Assembly (NCBI RefSeq): GCF_003635165.1
Contig: NZ_ML058601.1
Span: 186,001-250,000, forward strand
Direction of reading: 5' to 3'
DNA length: 64,000 nt
From: Burkholderia sp. Nafp2/4-1b
GTDB taxonomy: Bacteria > Pseudomonadota > Gammaproteobacteria > Burkholderiales > Burkholderiaceae
The notes beneath the pieces are model-generated. The model had not been told where the DNA came from, searched no databases, and saw only the letters and a list, made by a program, of their open reading frames with translations. Below, one piece after another: positions 26,658 to 36,474 of the stretch; positions within the stretch are counted from its first letter, which is position 1, and the number at the start of each line of letters is the position of its first letter. The translations under genes were made by a program, and so were the position numbers.

Positions 26658-28346
26658 GTGGCGGAGACAAAGGTGCGGAGCGAGACGGGAATCCGGGAAC
26701 ACGCAGCATGTTCCGGCGGACACGACTTGCCATCATCGGTAGAAGTGCTTGTCGTCGGGTGCGGACCGGTCGGAGCAACCATTGGAGGTCTATTGGCGCG
26801 TGACGGTGTGCGGGTTCTTGTCGTCGACAAGGCAACGGAAATTTTCATGGCCCCCCGTGCGATCGCCCTCGACAACGACGCGCTGCGGATACTGCAATTC
26901 GCAGGCGTGACCGAAGCGGACCTTGATACCGTCGCAATTCCGTACGTGCGTATGCGCTCGCCGTGGTTTGGCGAATTTGGGCGGCTGAATTCGCTGGGAA
27001 GTATCGATTGCCATCCCAAGCTCGTCACGTTCTATCAACCTGATCTGGAGCGTTGCTTGCGCGCGCAATTGCGTACATGCAACTCAGCGCAAACAGGGCT
27101 CGGTGTCGCGCTCGTCTCGCTGGACGAGAAAGAAGACCACGTGGTCGCAACGCTCGACATCGGTGAAGGACGGCGGCACGCGGTGCGCGCCCGCTACGTC
27201 GTTGGTGCCGACGGGGCGAGCTCGGTCGTTCGCCAAATGATTGGACAGGCGTTCAAGGGAAAGACATTCGCCGAAGACTGGCTGATTGTCGACGCACGCG
27301 AGGTTCGTCGTCCCATCGATCACGTCGAGTTTATCTGCGACCACCGGCGGCCGACACCGCACATGACCGCCCCCGGCGGGCGCGAGCGCTGGGAGTTCAT
27401 GCTGCATTCGAACGAGATCCGCGAAGAAATGGAGTCCGACGAAAGCATTCGGAAACTCCTGCAACCGTGGGGCGGCATGAAGGATATGGTGATCGAGCGA
27501 AAGGCTGTGTATCGCTTTCACGCGCGCACCGTCAGGTCGTTCAGAAGCGGTCGAATCTTTCTCGCCGGCGACGCGGCGCATATCACGCCGCCGTTCGTCG
27601 GGCAGGGGCTGGTCGCTGGGCTGCGTGATGCCGCGAATCTGTCCTGGAAGCTCGCGTGGGTCATCAAAGGACACGCCGCGCCGCACATTCTGGACTCCTA
27701 TGATCAGGAGCGCCGACCTCACGTCAAGGCAATGATCGGCGTCGCGAAGTTCATGGGAAAGCTGGTGATGCCGCGAAATGCTGGCGTTGCGATTTTCACC
27801 CACGGCCTAATGCGGCTTTCCCGGTTCATACCAGCGCTACGGAACCACTTCGACGAGCTAGGGATCAAGCCCAAGAATGCGTTTCGACGGGGACTCTTCG
27901 TGCCCGGTGCGGCACGAACACGACTCGTTCGTGGAGCGGTTCTTCCTCAGGGATGGCTGCGCAATTGCGACGGCGCTATTCGCATGAGCGATGACGTATT
28001 GGGCACCGGCTTCACGCTGATCGGATTCGGAAAGGATGCCGGAGCAAACCTTGACCCATGCACGCGGGCTGCATTTATCGCAGCCGGTGGATCAGTAGTT
28101 CAGGTCGTACACCGCGGGCAGCGTCTGCACCGTACCGAGAAGGGCTGGTGGGAAGACCTGGACGGCACTTTCATGCCGCGTGTCGTCGGATTTGGATGGG
28201 CGGCTGTTGTTCGTCCGGACAAGACGATCCTGCATGAGGGGCCCGTAACCGAGTCGACGCGCATTGTCCTCGAATCGCTGCAGCTACTTGGCGCACACAC
28301 TTCACTATCGACGCGCTCCAGTCAAATTGCCATGCCCTCCATCTGA
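26658..28346 (+). CDS. FAD-dependent aromatic monooxygenase (MhpA/PheA-like)
   Basis: A 562-residue class A flavoprotein hydroxylase. Visible motifs are the FAD Rossmann signature VLVVGCGPVGATIGGLL, the DG motif VVGADGASSVVRQMIG and the GD motif RIFLAGDAAHITPPFVGQG. It most resembles 3-(3-hydroxyphenyl)propionate hydroxylases and related enzymes that hydroxylate a phenolic ring to give a catechol, using NAD(P)H and oxygen. The GTG start has GGAGA upstream. Downstream genes follow closely, fitting a ring-cleavage pathway. The substrate is not determinable here. Codon use is visibly less GC-rich than in flanking genes. Confidence 0.88.
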   Translation: MAETKVRSETGIREHAACSGGHDLPSSVEVLVVGCGPVGATIGGLLARDGVRVLVVDKATEIFMAPRAIALDNDALRILQFAGVTEADLDTVAIPYVRMRSPWFGEFGRLNSLGSIDCHPKLVTFYQPDLERCLRAQLRTCNSAQTGLGVALVSLDEKEDHVVATLDIGEGRRHAVRARYVVGADGASSVVRQMIGQAFKGKTFAEDWLIVDAREVRRPIDHVEFICDHRRPTPHMTAPGGRERWEFMLHSNEIREEMESDESIRKLLQPWGGMKDMVIERKAVYRFHARTVRSFRSGRIFLAGDAAHITPPFVGQGLVAGLRDAANLSWKLAWVIKGHAAPHILDSYDQERRPHVKAMIGVAKFMGKLVMPRNAGVAIFTHGLMRLSRFIPALRNHFDELGIKPKNAFRRGLFVPGAARTRLVRGAVLPQGWLRNCDGAIRMSDDVLGTGFTLIGFGKDAGANLDPCTRAAFIAAGGSVVQVVHRGQRLHRTEKGWWEDLDGTFMPRVVGFGWAAVVRPDKTILHEGPVTESTRIVLESLQLLGAHTSLSTRSSQIAMPSI

Positions 28347-28353
28347 GGCCTCC

Positions 28354-29424
28354 ATGAAACTCACCACTGCTCAACCTGCGCGGCATCCGCAACCCACAAC
28401 GAAAGCGTTGGCGCTGTCCTACTTGATGTTCGAGCGCCCCGATCTGGATCGGGCCGAACGATTCCTCAACGACTTCGGCCTTCGCACGGTATCGCGCGGC
28501 GACGATTACCTGTTCCTGCGCGGCACCGCCGCCACGCCGTTCTGCTACGTCGTTCAGCGAGCCGAGAAGGCGCGCTTTGTCGGCCTGGGACTCGAGGTCG
28601 AAGGGGTAGCGGAACTGCGCAAGCTTGCTCATGTACCGGGCGCCTCGGACGTAGAGCAGTCGCCGTGGCCAGGCGGCGGTCTTCGGGTGAAACTTGTCGA
28701 TCCGTCCGGCTTCCATGTCCATGCAATTACTGGCCAAGCGCGAGCCAGTTCGCTGCCGCACCGATCGGCGTTGCCGTTCAATTCGGTGGACTCTGTCGTG
28801 CGTGTCAACGACACCCAGCGGCCGCCTCTTGACGCGCCCGAAGTGATTCGCCTAGGTCATGTCGTGCTAGAACTGGCTGATTTCCAGGCGACTTGCGCTT
28901 GGTACACGTCGCATTTCGGATTCATTCCGAGCGATGTTCAGGTATTGCCTGATGGGTCGCCGGCCGTCGCCTTCATGCGACTTGATCGCGGAGCCACTCC
29001 AGCGGATCACCATACGCTTGCTTTGGCGCAAGGCTTCGGTCCGCTCTACAGCCATTCGGCATTCGAGCTCGTTGACGCAGACGCGATCGGCGTTGGACAA
29101 CGCGTTCTGCGCGACAAGGGCTGGACGCATGCATGGGGAATCGGACGCCACATCCTTGGCAGTCAAGTATTCGACTATTGGCAGGACCCTTGGGGCGACA
29201 AGCACGAGCACTATTGCGATGGCGATATGTTCACGGCCGACATGATGACGGGTGTCCATGAAGTGAGTCGTGAAGCCATGTCGCAGTGGGGGCCGCTGAT
29301 GCCGCGAAGCTTTACCAAGCCCAAGATAACGCTATCCAGCATTGCGGCACTCGTGCGAAGCCTGCATCGCAGCCCTGACGTTACCATCGCGAAGCTGCGC
29401 ACGCTCGCGAAGTTGTTTGCCTGA
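28354..29424 (+). CDS. Double-VOC extradiol dioxygenase-like protein
   Basis: A 356-residue protein with two tandem VOC modules, the layout of type I extradiol ring-cleavage dioxygenases. In the second, catalytic half the likely Fe(II) ligands are His in LGHVVLELADF, His in HHTLALAQGFG and Glu in WGDKHEHYCDGD. It would open the catechol made by the monooxygenase encoded 8 nt upstream. It is longer than classical BphC/HsaC (~290-300 residues), mainly from an N-terminal lead and a C-terminal tail. GAGG precedes the ATG. Confidence 0.82.
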   Translation: MKLTTAQPARHPQPTTKALALSYLMFERPDLDRAERFLNDFGLRTVSRGDDYLFLRGTAATPFCYVVQRAEKARFVGLGLEVEGVAELRKLAHVPGASDVEQSPWPGGGLRVKLVDPSGFHVHAITGQARASSLPHRSALPFNSVDSVVRVNDTQRPPLDAPEVIRLGHVVLELADFQATCAWYTSHFGFIPSDVQVLPDGSPAVAFMRLDRGATPADHHTLALAQGFGPLYSHSAFELVDADAIGVGQRVLRDKGWTHAWGIGRHILGSQVFDYWQDPWGDKHEHYCDGDMFTADMMTGVHEVSREAMSQWGPLMPRSFTKPKITLSSIAALVRSLHRSPDVTIAKLRTLAKLFA

Positions 29425-29460
29425 TACCTATCCTCCCAAAGACTTGTTCGAGGCACTTCC

Positions 29461-30417
29461 ATGGCTTTGCACGTTCTGCACTTCCGGCATCAAGGGCGCG
29501 CCCAATGGGGCGTCGTAGTGAATAACCGTATCACCCCGATTCCGGGTGACTATGCGACGACGGGCGAATTCGTGCGCGCACACGAGGTTGCCGAACTCGC
29601 CACGCTCGCTGGCGAAACGATTGCCGAGTCGGATGTCGAATGGCTGTCGCCGGTCACTCGCAACCAGCGGTTCGTCTGCCAGGGTGCCAACTACCGCCAA
29701 CACATGATCGAGTCCGGCATGAATCCGGACGCGAAGACCTTCAATATGATCTTCACGAAGGCTACGAGCTGCATTGTCCCTGCGAATTCGGATGTGATTC
29801 GTCCACGGCACGTCAAATTCCTGGACTACGAGATCGAACTCGGGCTCGTGCTTCGTCGCGATATCACGTCCAGTCAAGCTATCACAGACAAGAACCTGCA
29901 CGAGTACATCGCCGGATTGGTGATCGTCAACGACTATTCCGCTCGAGACATTCAGATTCCACAAATGCAGTTCTACAAGGGGAAGAGCTACCGGACATTC
30001 GGCCCCGTAGGACCATACCTCTGTCTCCTCGAAGCAAGCGACATTGCCCAGTTGCGGAAGCTGGAACTGACGTTGACCGTCAACGGCCAGGTGCGTCAAA
30101 GCGATTCGACCGCGAATCTCGTGTACGGCCCTGCCGAAACGCTCACCGAGCTTTCGGGCGTCCAGGACCTGAACGCCGGTGATTTGTTGGCTACCGGCAC
30201 GCCGGCAGGATGCGCTCTCAGCATTCCATCGCCCGCAAAGCAACGGATCGCCGCGTTGCTTCCGGAGCACATGAAATGGCGGATGTTCTCCAAAGTCCAG
30301 GCTGGCCGGCCGCAGTATCTCAAAGCGGGAGATTTCGTCGAGTCTCGAATTGCGAGCAAGGACGGGGCAATTGACCTCGGGGTGCAACGCAACCGCATCG
30401 TCGAAGAAATCGCATGA
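29461..30417 (+). CDS. Fumarylacetoacetate hydrolase (FAH) family protein
   Basis: A 318-residue FAH-fold enzyme. The metal-binding acidic pattern lies in FLDYEIELGLVLRRD, and the active-site region GLVIVNDYSARDIQIPQMQF follows. Family members hydrolyse acylpyruvates or hydrate/decarboxylate 2-oxo dienoates, that is, the ring-fission products of extradiol cleavage. No alpha/beta-hydrolase (MhpC-like) gene is present, so this enzyme may itself cleave the C-C bond. Its stop overlaps the next start by ATGA. Confidence 0.87.
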   Translation: MALHVLHFRHQGRAQWGVVVNNRITPIPGDYATTGEFVRAHEVAELATLAGETIAESDVEWLSPVTRNQRFVCQGANYRQHMIESGMNPDAKTFNMIFTKATSCIVPANSDVIRPRHVKFLDYEIELGLVLRRDITSSQAITDKNLHEYIAGLVIVNDYSARDIQIPQMQFYKGKSYRTFGPVGPYLCLLEASDIAQLRKLELTLTVNGQVRQSDSTANLVYGPAETLTELSGVQDLNAGDLLATGTPAGCALSIPSPAKQRIAALLPEHMKWRMFSKVQAGRPQYLKAGDFVESRIASKDGAIDLGVQRNRIVEEIA

Positions 30418-32366
30418 ACGCCATCGCAAACGAAGCGGACGTGGTCTCGATCGAAACCCTCGGGCCGCCGGCTGACCTTCCCGCCAGCACGTACGAAATG
30501 ATCAGCCGCGGCGCGGCAATTGATCCATCGGCGCCAGCATTGTCGTTCTTCCTGCGTGCAGACGATCATCGGAAGCCTGTCCGATGGAACTATGCCGAAC
30601 TGCTCCGCGATATCACCCGGACAGCAAACTTGTTCACCCGTCTCGGGATCGATCGAAATTCGGTCGTCGCGTACGTGCTGCCAAATTTGCCGGAGACGCA
30701 TTTCGTCGTCTGGGGGGGAGAGGCGGCCGGCATCGTGTGTGCCATCAATCCGTTGCTGGAAGGTCCCGCGATTGCCGCCCTCCTCAACGCCGCGAAAGCC
30801 AAAGTACTGGTGACATTGGCGCCGTTCCCAGGCACGGATCTCTGGTCGAAGGTCCATTCGATCCTGGAGCTGGTGCCGACCGTGCGTAGCCTTGTGTTAG
30901 TCGATCTGGCGGGTCACGTACGCGGATGGCGCGGTATCGCCGCACGAATGATGCAACGTCGCGAATGCAACCGGCTGCATGGCCGCGCGGGGGTGCGTGG
31001 TGCAGTTCCCCGCCGTATCGACATATACGACTTCGAACACGCGATGGGGCGGGAATCCGGCGATTCCCTGCTAAGCCAGAGAAGGGTCGAGGCTGACGAC
31101 ATTTCGTCCTATTTCTGCACGGGCGGCACGACAGGATTGCCGAAAATCGCAATTCGCAGGCACGGCAACGAGGTCGCGAATGCCTGGAGCGTTGGCCAAG
31201 TAGTCGGCTCAGGCATGGGCCCGGGCAAGGTGATCTTCTGTGGGCTTCCGCTGTTCCATGTAAACGCAGTGCTTGCGACCGGCCTCGTGCCGTTTTCGCT
31301 CGGTGCGCATGTCGTTCTGGGCACACCTCAAGGATATCGCGGCGAAGGGGTCGTCAAACGGTTTTGGGAGATCGTCGAACACTACCGAATCAATTTCTTT
31401 AGCGCCGTACCGACGCTGTATGCGGCATTGCTCGACGTACCAATCGACGGTCGCAACATAAGCTCACTGGAGTATGGACTCTGCGGAGCGGCGCCGATGC
31501 CAGTCGAGATTTTCCGGACATTCCAGGACCGGACAGGGGTGCGCATCCTCGAGGGTTACGGATTGACCGAAGGGGCATGCGTCAGCAGCGTCAACCCGCC
31601 GAAGGGCGAGCGCCGCCTTGGGTCGATCGGATTGCGGATCCCTGGTCAACCCATGAAGCCGGTGATACTCGACGAAGCAGGAAATTATGTGCGGGACTGC
31701 CACGACGACGAGGTCGGAGTCTTGACCATCTCGGGACCGAACGTCTTCGCTGGCTATTTGCAGGATGAGCAGAACAAGGGCTTATGGCTGGAGCTTGGCG
31801 ACGGCAGGCAATGGCTCAACACCGGAGATCTCGCGCGACGCGACTCGGATGGATACTTCTGGCTCACGGGTCGACGCAAGGAACTCATCATCCGCGGCGG
31901 CCACAACATCGACCCGGCCACGATCGAAGAGCCGTTGCACCGGCACCCCGCTGTTCAGATTGCAGCGGCAATCGGACGTCCGGACGTACACGCCGGCGAA
32001 CTTCCGGTCGCATACGTACAACTGAAAGCCGGCGCTAGCGCGACTGAAACCGAGCTCGACAAATTCGTTCGTGGCGCCATCGGCGAGCGGGCAGCGCTAC
32101 CAAAGCGAATTCACATCGTGGGGGCGATGCCTCTGACCGCAGTCGGAAAGATCTTCAAGCCGGAACTCAAACGGCGCGAGACGCTCGATGCGCTCAACGC
32201 GGCATTGACTGAGGCGGGAATCACGGGCGCGCGCCTCAGTATTTCCGACGATACCTCGCGTGGCTTGGCACTACACGTAACACTGGGCGATCAGGCGCAG
32301 GTTGCAAAGGTCAACGCGATCATGGGGCGCTTCCCCTTCGCGTTCTCGACATCAATCGCATCGTAA
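30414..32366 (+). CDS. AMP-dependent acyl-CoA synthetase
   Basis: A 650-residue ANL-superfamily enzyme that activates a carboxylic acid with ATP and CoA. Visible motifs: P-loop YFCTGGTTGLPKIAIRRHG, EGYGLTEGACVSS, the hinge GDLARRDSDGYFWLTGRRKE and the catalytic lysine in AVGKIFKPELKRRE. It is about 100 residues longer than typical FadD, with extra sequence before the P-loop (around residues 150-215). The presumed substrate is the acid released by the ring-cleavage pathway, or the side chain of the starting compound. ATGA overlap with the FAH gene indicates translational coupling. Confidence 0.88.
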   Translation: MNAIANEADVVSIETLGPPADLPASTYEMISRGAAIDPSAPALSFFLRADDHRKPVRWNYAELLRDITRTANLFTRLGIDRNSVVAYVLPNLPETHFVVWGGEAAGIVCAINPLLEGPAIAALLNAAKAKVLVTLAPFPGTDLWSKVHSILELVPTVRSLVLVDLAGHVRGWRGIAARMMQRRECNRLHGRAGVRGAVPRRIDIYDFEHAMGRESGDSLLSQRRVEADDISSYFCTGGTTGLPKIAIRRHGNEVANAWSVGQVVGSGMGPGKVIFCGLPLFHVNAVLATGLVPFSLGAHVVLGTPQGYRGEGVVKRFWEIVEHYRINFFSAVPTLYAALLDVPIDGRNISSLEYGLCGAAPMPVEIFRTFQDRTGVRILEGYGLTEGACVSSVNPPKGERRLGSIGLRIPGQPMKPVILDEAGNYVRDCHDDEVGVLTISGPNVFAGYLQDEQNKGLWLELGDGRQWLNTGDLARRDSDGYFWLTGRRKELIIRGGHNIDPATIEEPLHRHPAVQIAAAIGRPDVHAGELPVAYVQLKAGASATETELDKFVRGAIGERAALPKRIHIVGAMPLTAVGKIFKPELKRRETLDALNAALTEAGITGARLSISDDTSRGLALHVTLGDQAQVAKVNAIMGRFPFAFSTSIAS

Positions 32367-32513
32367 CTTTCGAACGGTAGGCGGGCCCGCCGCAAGGCGG
32401 CTTCAAGGTTCAAATCATTTGGAGGTGTTGCATCCGCATTCGTTAACGGCACCTACCACGAAGCACATTGAGTCGACACTGGATCTGATGAGATTGTCGC
32501 TCGCTTCCGATGT

Positions 32514-32541
32514 TTGATCGGGTATGACTTTCTCATATGAT
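32514..32541 (+). promoter_or_regulatory. Promoter of the OmpW gene
   Basis: TTGATC and TATGAT are separated by 16 nt, about 40 nt upstream of the ATG. This suggests ompW can be transcribed separately from the catabolic operon. Confidence 0.6.
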
Positions 32542-32581
32542 CAGGATTCCTAAAAATTAACATCAATACTCGGAGACACAC

Positions 32582-33307
32582 ATGAACCGCATTAGCGCAG
32601 GACTCGCAATCTTCGTCGCGACGATATCCGCCGCGCACGCTCAATCAGCGGGCCAATGGGTGGTCAACGCTGGTTGGTCACATTTTGCTCCCCAGGGTTC
32701 AGCCGAGCCACTGACCGTCAACGCGCTTGGGCAGTCACAAGTCATGACCGGCAGCAGTGGGAAAATCTCTAGCGGCGACACACTCGGCCTCACCGCGACC
32801 TACTTTGTCACTGACCACATCGCAGCGACCACGGTCATGGGCATCCCGCCGACCTGGCACCTGACCGGTGCCGGCACGCTGAGCAGCGTCGGGGAATTGG
32901 GGACCGCACGAGCGTGGAGCCCAGCGCTCATCTTCAACTATTACTTCGGTCAACCAAACGCGAGATTCCGGCCTTATCTCGGCGCAGGTGTCACGTATAC
33001 GTGGTTCAGCAATATCAAGCTCAGCAGCCCTGTCTCCACCGGCCAAATCTACGCTTCCCCAACGGTCGGCACCGCACTCGAGGGTCCGACAACCGTGTCG
33101 CTCAGTAAATCCTTTGCACCCGTCATTAACGGGGGACTGACGTACAACATCGACTCGCATTGGTCGATCAATGCATCGGTGGCGTACTCGTGGGTGTCAA
33201 CCCGGGCTACCCTGACGACGAAGTCCTCGGTCGGTACGGTGACCAGCACCAGCAAATTCAAGGTCGATCCCATCGTGACCTTCCTGTCGGTCGGATATCG
33301 ATTCTGA
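32582..33307 (+). CDS. OmpW-family outer-membrane protein
   Basis: A 241-residue protein with a signal peptide ending AAHAQSA, followed by an eight-stranded beta-barrel of the OmpW/AlkL type: GDTLGLTATYFVTDHIAATT, NYYFGQPNARFRPYLGAGVT and a C-terminal strand ending in aromatic YRF. OmpW relatives in catabolic clusters let hydrophobic substrates through the outer membrane, so it probably serves uptake of the compound degraded by the preceding genes. GGAG precedes the ATG. Confidence 0.9.
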   Translation: MNRISAGLAIFVATISAAHAQSAGQWVVNAGWSHFAPQGSAEPLTVNALGQSQVMTGSSGKISSGDTLGLTATYFVTDHIAATTVMGIPPTWHLTGAGTLSSVGELGTARAWSPALIFNYYFGQPNARFRPYLGAGVTYTWFSNIKLSSPVSTGQIYASPTVGTALEGPTTVSLSKSFAPVINGGLTYNIDSHWSINASVAYSWVSTRATLTTKSSVGTVTSTSKFKVDPIVTFLSVGYRF

Positions 33308-33406
33308 TTCCCCATGGGAACAAGCGGACGAATGCGGGTGCCAGCAATTCGGTGATTGAGACGCGGCGCGGCGCGTCCGCGATTGCAGCGTTCGTTCCCA
33401 ACGTGC

Positions 33407-33442
33407 AAAAAAACGGCGGCGTGACGCACATGTCACGCCGCC
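33407..33442 (-). terminator. Strong intrinsic terminator, minus strand
   Basis: Read on the minus strand, a perfect 11-bp stem (GGCGGCGTGAC with GTCACGCCGCC, 6-nt loop) is followed by G and seven T. It ends the leftward oxidoreductase transcript and marks the right edge of the lower-GC block. Confidence 0.9.
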
Positions 33443-33522
33443 CTTCACTGGCAATTACTTTAAGGAGCACAAGTCCTAAATCGATACCGGACTACTCGGA
33501 CTCAACGTACGAGCACGGCCGC

Positions 33523-34539
33523 TCACGCGTGCTGATCGACGCGCAGCACGAGCTTGCCGCGATGGTCGCCGTCGAACAGGCGGTTCAGTACGTCGGGGGC
33601 ATTCTCGAGCCCGTCGGCCACGGTTTCCTCGGCCTTGAGACGGCCGTCGCGCAGCCATCCGGCGAGCGTCTGCACCGCTTCGCGGCTCTTGCGGTAGTCG
33701 AGGATCAGGAAGCCGCGCATCGTGATCCGCTTCGAGATCAGCACGCCGACGTCGTCCGCCGCGCGGCCGCTGTTGTAGTTCGAGATCACGCCGCACAGCG
33801 CGACGCGCCCGCCGATCACCATCCGCGACAGCACCGCGCGCATCACCTCGCCGCCGACGTTCTCGAAATTCACGTGCACGCCGTCCGGCGTCGCTGCCTT
33901 CAGTTGCTGACGGAAATCATCGGCCTTGTAGTCGACGGCCGCGTCGAAGCCAAGCGTCTCGGTCAGGTAGCGGCACTTCTCCGCGCCGCCCGCGATGCCC
34001 ACGACGCGCGCGCCGTGGATCTTGCCGATCTGGCCTGCGATCGAGCCGACCGACCCGGCCGCCGCCGACACGACGAGCGTCTCGCCCGGCTGCACCGGCG
34101 CGATGTCCGTCAATCCGTAGTAAGCGGTCAGGCCGCTCATCCCGCATGCGCCGAGCAGCGTCGGCAGCGGCAGGCCCGACTGCGCGGGCAGCTTCACGAG
34201 CTGCGCGGCCTGGTCGGCCGCGACGAGCGCATAGTCCTGCCAGCCGACGAGCCCCTGCACGAGATCGCCTTCCGCGAAACCCGCATTGCGCGACGCAACC
34301 ACGCGGCCGATGCCGAGCGCGCGCATCACTTCGCCGATCGCGACGGGCGGCAGGTATTGCGGCACGTCGCTCATCCATACGCGGTTGGTCGGATCCATCG
34401 ACAGATACAGCACGCGCACAAGCACTTCGCCGTCGGCGAGCGCCGGCACGGGCGTTTCGACGAGCGAAAAGTGTTCGCGGCCGACCCGCCCTTCCGGGCG
34501 CGTCTTCAGCAGCAGCTGGCGGTTCACGGGTGTCGACAC
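33523..34539 (-). CDS. Zinc-independent NADP-dependent oxidoreductase (MDR family, CurA/leukotriene B4 reductase type)
   Basis: A 338-residue medium-chain reductase. The N-terminus LLKTRPEGRVGREHFSLVET and LYLSMDPTNRVWMSD are typical of the YncB/CurA group. The NADP-binding motif is AAAGSVGSIAGQIGKI. There are no zinc-binding cysteines. The group reduces alpha,beta-unsaturated ketones and aldehydes. It lies 34 nt downstream of an SDR gene, so the two reductases form one leftward unit ending at the terminator at 33407. Confidence 0.9.
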   Translation of the reverse strand: MSTPVNRQLLLKTRPEGRVGREHFSLVETPVPALADGEVLVRVLYLSMDPTNRVWMSDVPQYLPPVAIGEVMRALGIGRVVASRNAGFAEGDLVQGLVGWQDYALVAADQAAQLVKLPAQSGLPLPTLLGACGMSGLTAYYGLTDIAPVQPGETLVVSAAAGSVGSIAGQIGKIHGARVVGIAGGAEKCRYLTETLGFDAAVDYKADDFRQQLKAATPDGVHVNFENVGGEVMRAVLSRMVIGGRVALCGVISNYNSGRAADDVGVLISKRITMRGFLILDYRKSREAVQTLAGWLRDGRLKAEETVADGLENAPDVLNRLFDGDHRGKLVLRVDQHA

Positions 34540-34573
34540 GATGTTCTCCTCCGGGTGTTGTGGGCGATGCGCG

Positions 34574-35362
34574 TCAGACCGCGCACATGCCGCCGTCGAT
34601 CACGAGTTCGGCGGCCGTCACGAAACGGCTCTCGTCGGACGCGAGATAGACGGCCGCATGCGCGACGTCGTCGGGATCGCCGAGCCGGCGCAGCGGAATG
34701 CCGCGCGCGAGCTTGCGGGTCGCGTCGCGTTCGCCGAGCGACTGGAACAGCGGCTCGACGATTCCCGTGCGAATGAACGCCGGGTGAATCGAGTTGCAGC
34801 GCACGTCGACCTCGCGGCGCGCGCAATCGATCGCAACCGATTTCGTCAACGACGCGACCGCGGCCTTCGACGCGTTGTACGCGGTGAAATCCGGCTCGAC
34901 CTTGAACGCGGCCACCGACGAGATGTTGATGATCGACGCGGGATGGCTCTCGGCCAGATACGACAGCGCATGCTTGCAGCCGAGCACGATGCTCTCGACG
35001 TTGATCGCCATCACGCGCCGCCATTCGTCCAGCTCGATTTGCGCGGGCGAGCCGATCGAGCCGACACCCGCGTTGTTGACGAGCACCGACAGGCCGCCCA
35101 TCGCATCGACCGCCTGCACGAGCAGCGCCTGCCAGCGTGCCTCGTCGCGCACGTCCTGGGTGGCGGCGAACGCAACGGGCGCCGCGTGGCCTGCATTGAG
35201 TTCAGCGGCAAATGCGTCGAGCACCGCTGCGTCGACGACGTCGGTCAGGAACACGCGCGCGCCCTGCTCGACCATCCGGCGCGCGATCGCGCGGCCGAGG
35301 CCGCCGGCGGCGCCCGTGATGTACGCGCACTTGCCTGCGAGGCGCGGGGAAACGACTGTCAT
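34574..35362 (-). CDS. Short-chain dehydrogenase/reductase
   Basis: A 262-residue classical [18 protein letters not shown] is the cofactor-binding glycine motif, NNAGVG follows, and the catalytic Ser-Tyr-Lys set is in ISSVAAF and [11 protein letters not shown]. Asp after the second strand (FLTDVVD) points to NAD rather than NADP. Substrate unknown; probably an alcohol, steroid-like or 3-oxoacyl substrate. ATG at 35362 has GGAGCAGG upstream. First gene of the unit with the MDR reductase. Confidence 0.9.
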   Translation of the reverse strand: MTVVSPRLAGKCAYITGAAGGLGRAIARRMVEQGARVFLTDVVDAAVLDAFAAELNAGHAAPVAFAATQDVRDEARWQALLVQAVDAMGGLSVLVNNAGVGSIGSPAQIELDEWRRVMAINVESIVLGCKHALSYLAESHPASIINISSVAAFKVEPDFTAYNASKAAVASLTKSVAIDCARREVDVRCNSIHPAFIRTGIVEPLFQSLGERDATRKLARGIPLRRLGDPDDVAHAAVYLASDESRFVTAAELVIDGGMCAV

Positions 35363-35805
35363 GGGACCTGCTCCTATCGTGAATCGTCGTGGCGGACCGG
35401 TGCCGCGACGGCGGTGGCCGTGCGTCGGCCGATGGCCGCGCGGTTTGCCCGAGTATAGCGATCCGGGCGCACCGCGCCGCACGAATCGCGGAGGCTGCCG
35501 CGACGGCCCCGATCAGACGAACGCCAGCGTACGCGATTGCCGCCAATCGATGAAATGAATATTCGTAATGCCCGGTCATAGGCAGCATTCATGACATTCC
35601 CCCATGTATTCGCTGGAGACCGGACGATAACGCGCGCCCAATCACCACGGATAGCACGTCGACGAAGCGAACGCCGCCGTCCGCCCGGCAATGACAGAAA
35701 CCGACGGAGATGGGGAATGAAGACCGGGTAACGAGGTACGACGCAACCGCCGCACCGACGATTGCATCTGAAGCCGGGGCAACCACACCCCGGAACACCC
35801 TGCTG
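35363..35805. other. 443-bp intergenic region with no gene seen
   Basis: It lies upstream of the SDR gene and downstream of the PAP2 gene, both on the minus strand. It presumably contains the SDR promoter near 35363-35450. No hairpin terminator with a T-run, no repeat and no convincing small ORF with a ribosome-binding site was found. Confidence 0.4.
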
Positions 35806-36393
35806 TCAGAACCCGTCGCCGGACGCGCGCATGAATGCGCAGACCTGCGGAGAATGCGTGTCGATCATCTGCTGGAACGGTGCGCGATGCCCGTACGCGA
35901 TGCCGGATACGAGGAGCAGGCAGACGGCCGCAATCCGCGGCGAGAACGCACGCTTGTGCGCGCGGGCGTACGCGTGGAGGAACAGCAGCGCGACCAGCGC
36001 GCCGAGCAGCCAGCCGACGACGACTTCGGGAACCGTATGCGAATGATCGAACACGCGCGCAACGGCCGTCAGCGCACCGACGGCGAGACCGGCCGCCACG
36101 CCCGCCGCGTTGCCCGGACGGAACGCCTGCCACAGCATCGACAGCGCAACGGTCCACACGGACGTCGACAGCATCGTATGGCCGCTGATCACGCGAAAGT
36201 CGAACTGCGGAAGCTCGATCCCGCAGCCCGCATACAGAATCTTGGTGGCGCCGACGAGGCTCATGCCGGCCGCGAGCAACACGATCCAGCGCACCGCGAG
36301 CCGCCAGTTGGACAGCGCGAGCCAGACCGCGCAGGTCAGCGCGACCGGCAGGGTCAGCGCGGCGTCGCCGAAGTTGCTGAGTTCACTCCACAT
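35806..36393 (-). CDS. PAP2-family membrane phosphatase-like protein 1
   Basis: A 195-residue integral membrane protein with about five or six segments. PAP2 motifs 2 and 3 are visible as SGHTMLSTS and ARVFDHSHTVPEVVVGWLLG; the usual Arg/Asp of motif 3 appears as R..DHSHT. Motif 1 (KxxxxxxRP) is not evident, so activity on a lipid phosphate is uncertain. Monocistronic by appearance, 81 nt upstream of the end of mntH. Confidence 0.8.
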   Translation of the reverse strand: MWSELSNFGDAALTLPVALTCAVWLALSNWRLAVRWIVLLAAGMSLVGATKILYAGCGIELPQFDFRVISGHTMLSTSVWTVALSMLWQAFRPGNAAGVAAGLAVGALTAVARVFDHSHTVPEVVVGWLLGALVALLFLHAYARAHKRAFSPRIAAVCLLLVSGIAYGHRAPFQQMIDTHSPQVCAFMRASGDGF

Positions 36394-36474
36394 AACGAAC
36401 GTCGAACGGCTAAAGAAAGGCCGCAGTTTAACGCACGCGCCCTGCGCGCCTGTTTCAGCCTGTGACAGGCTGTA

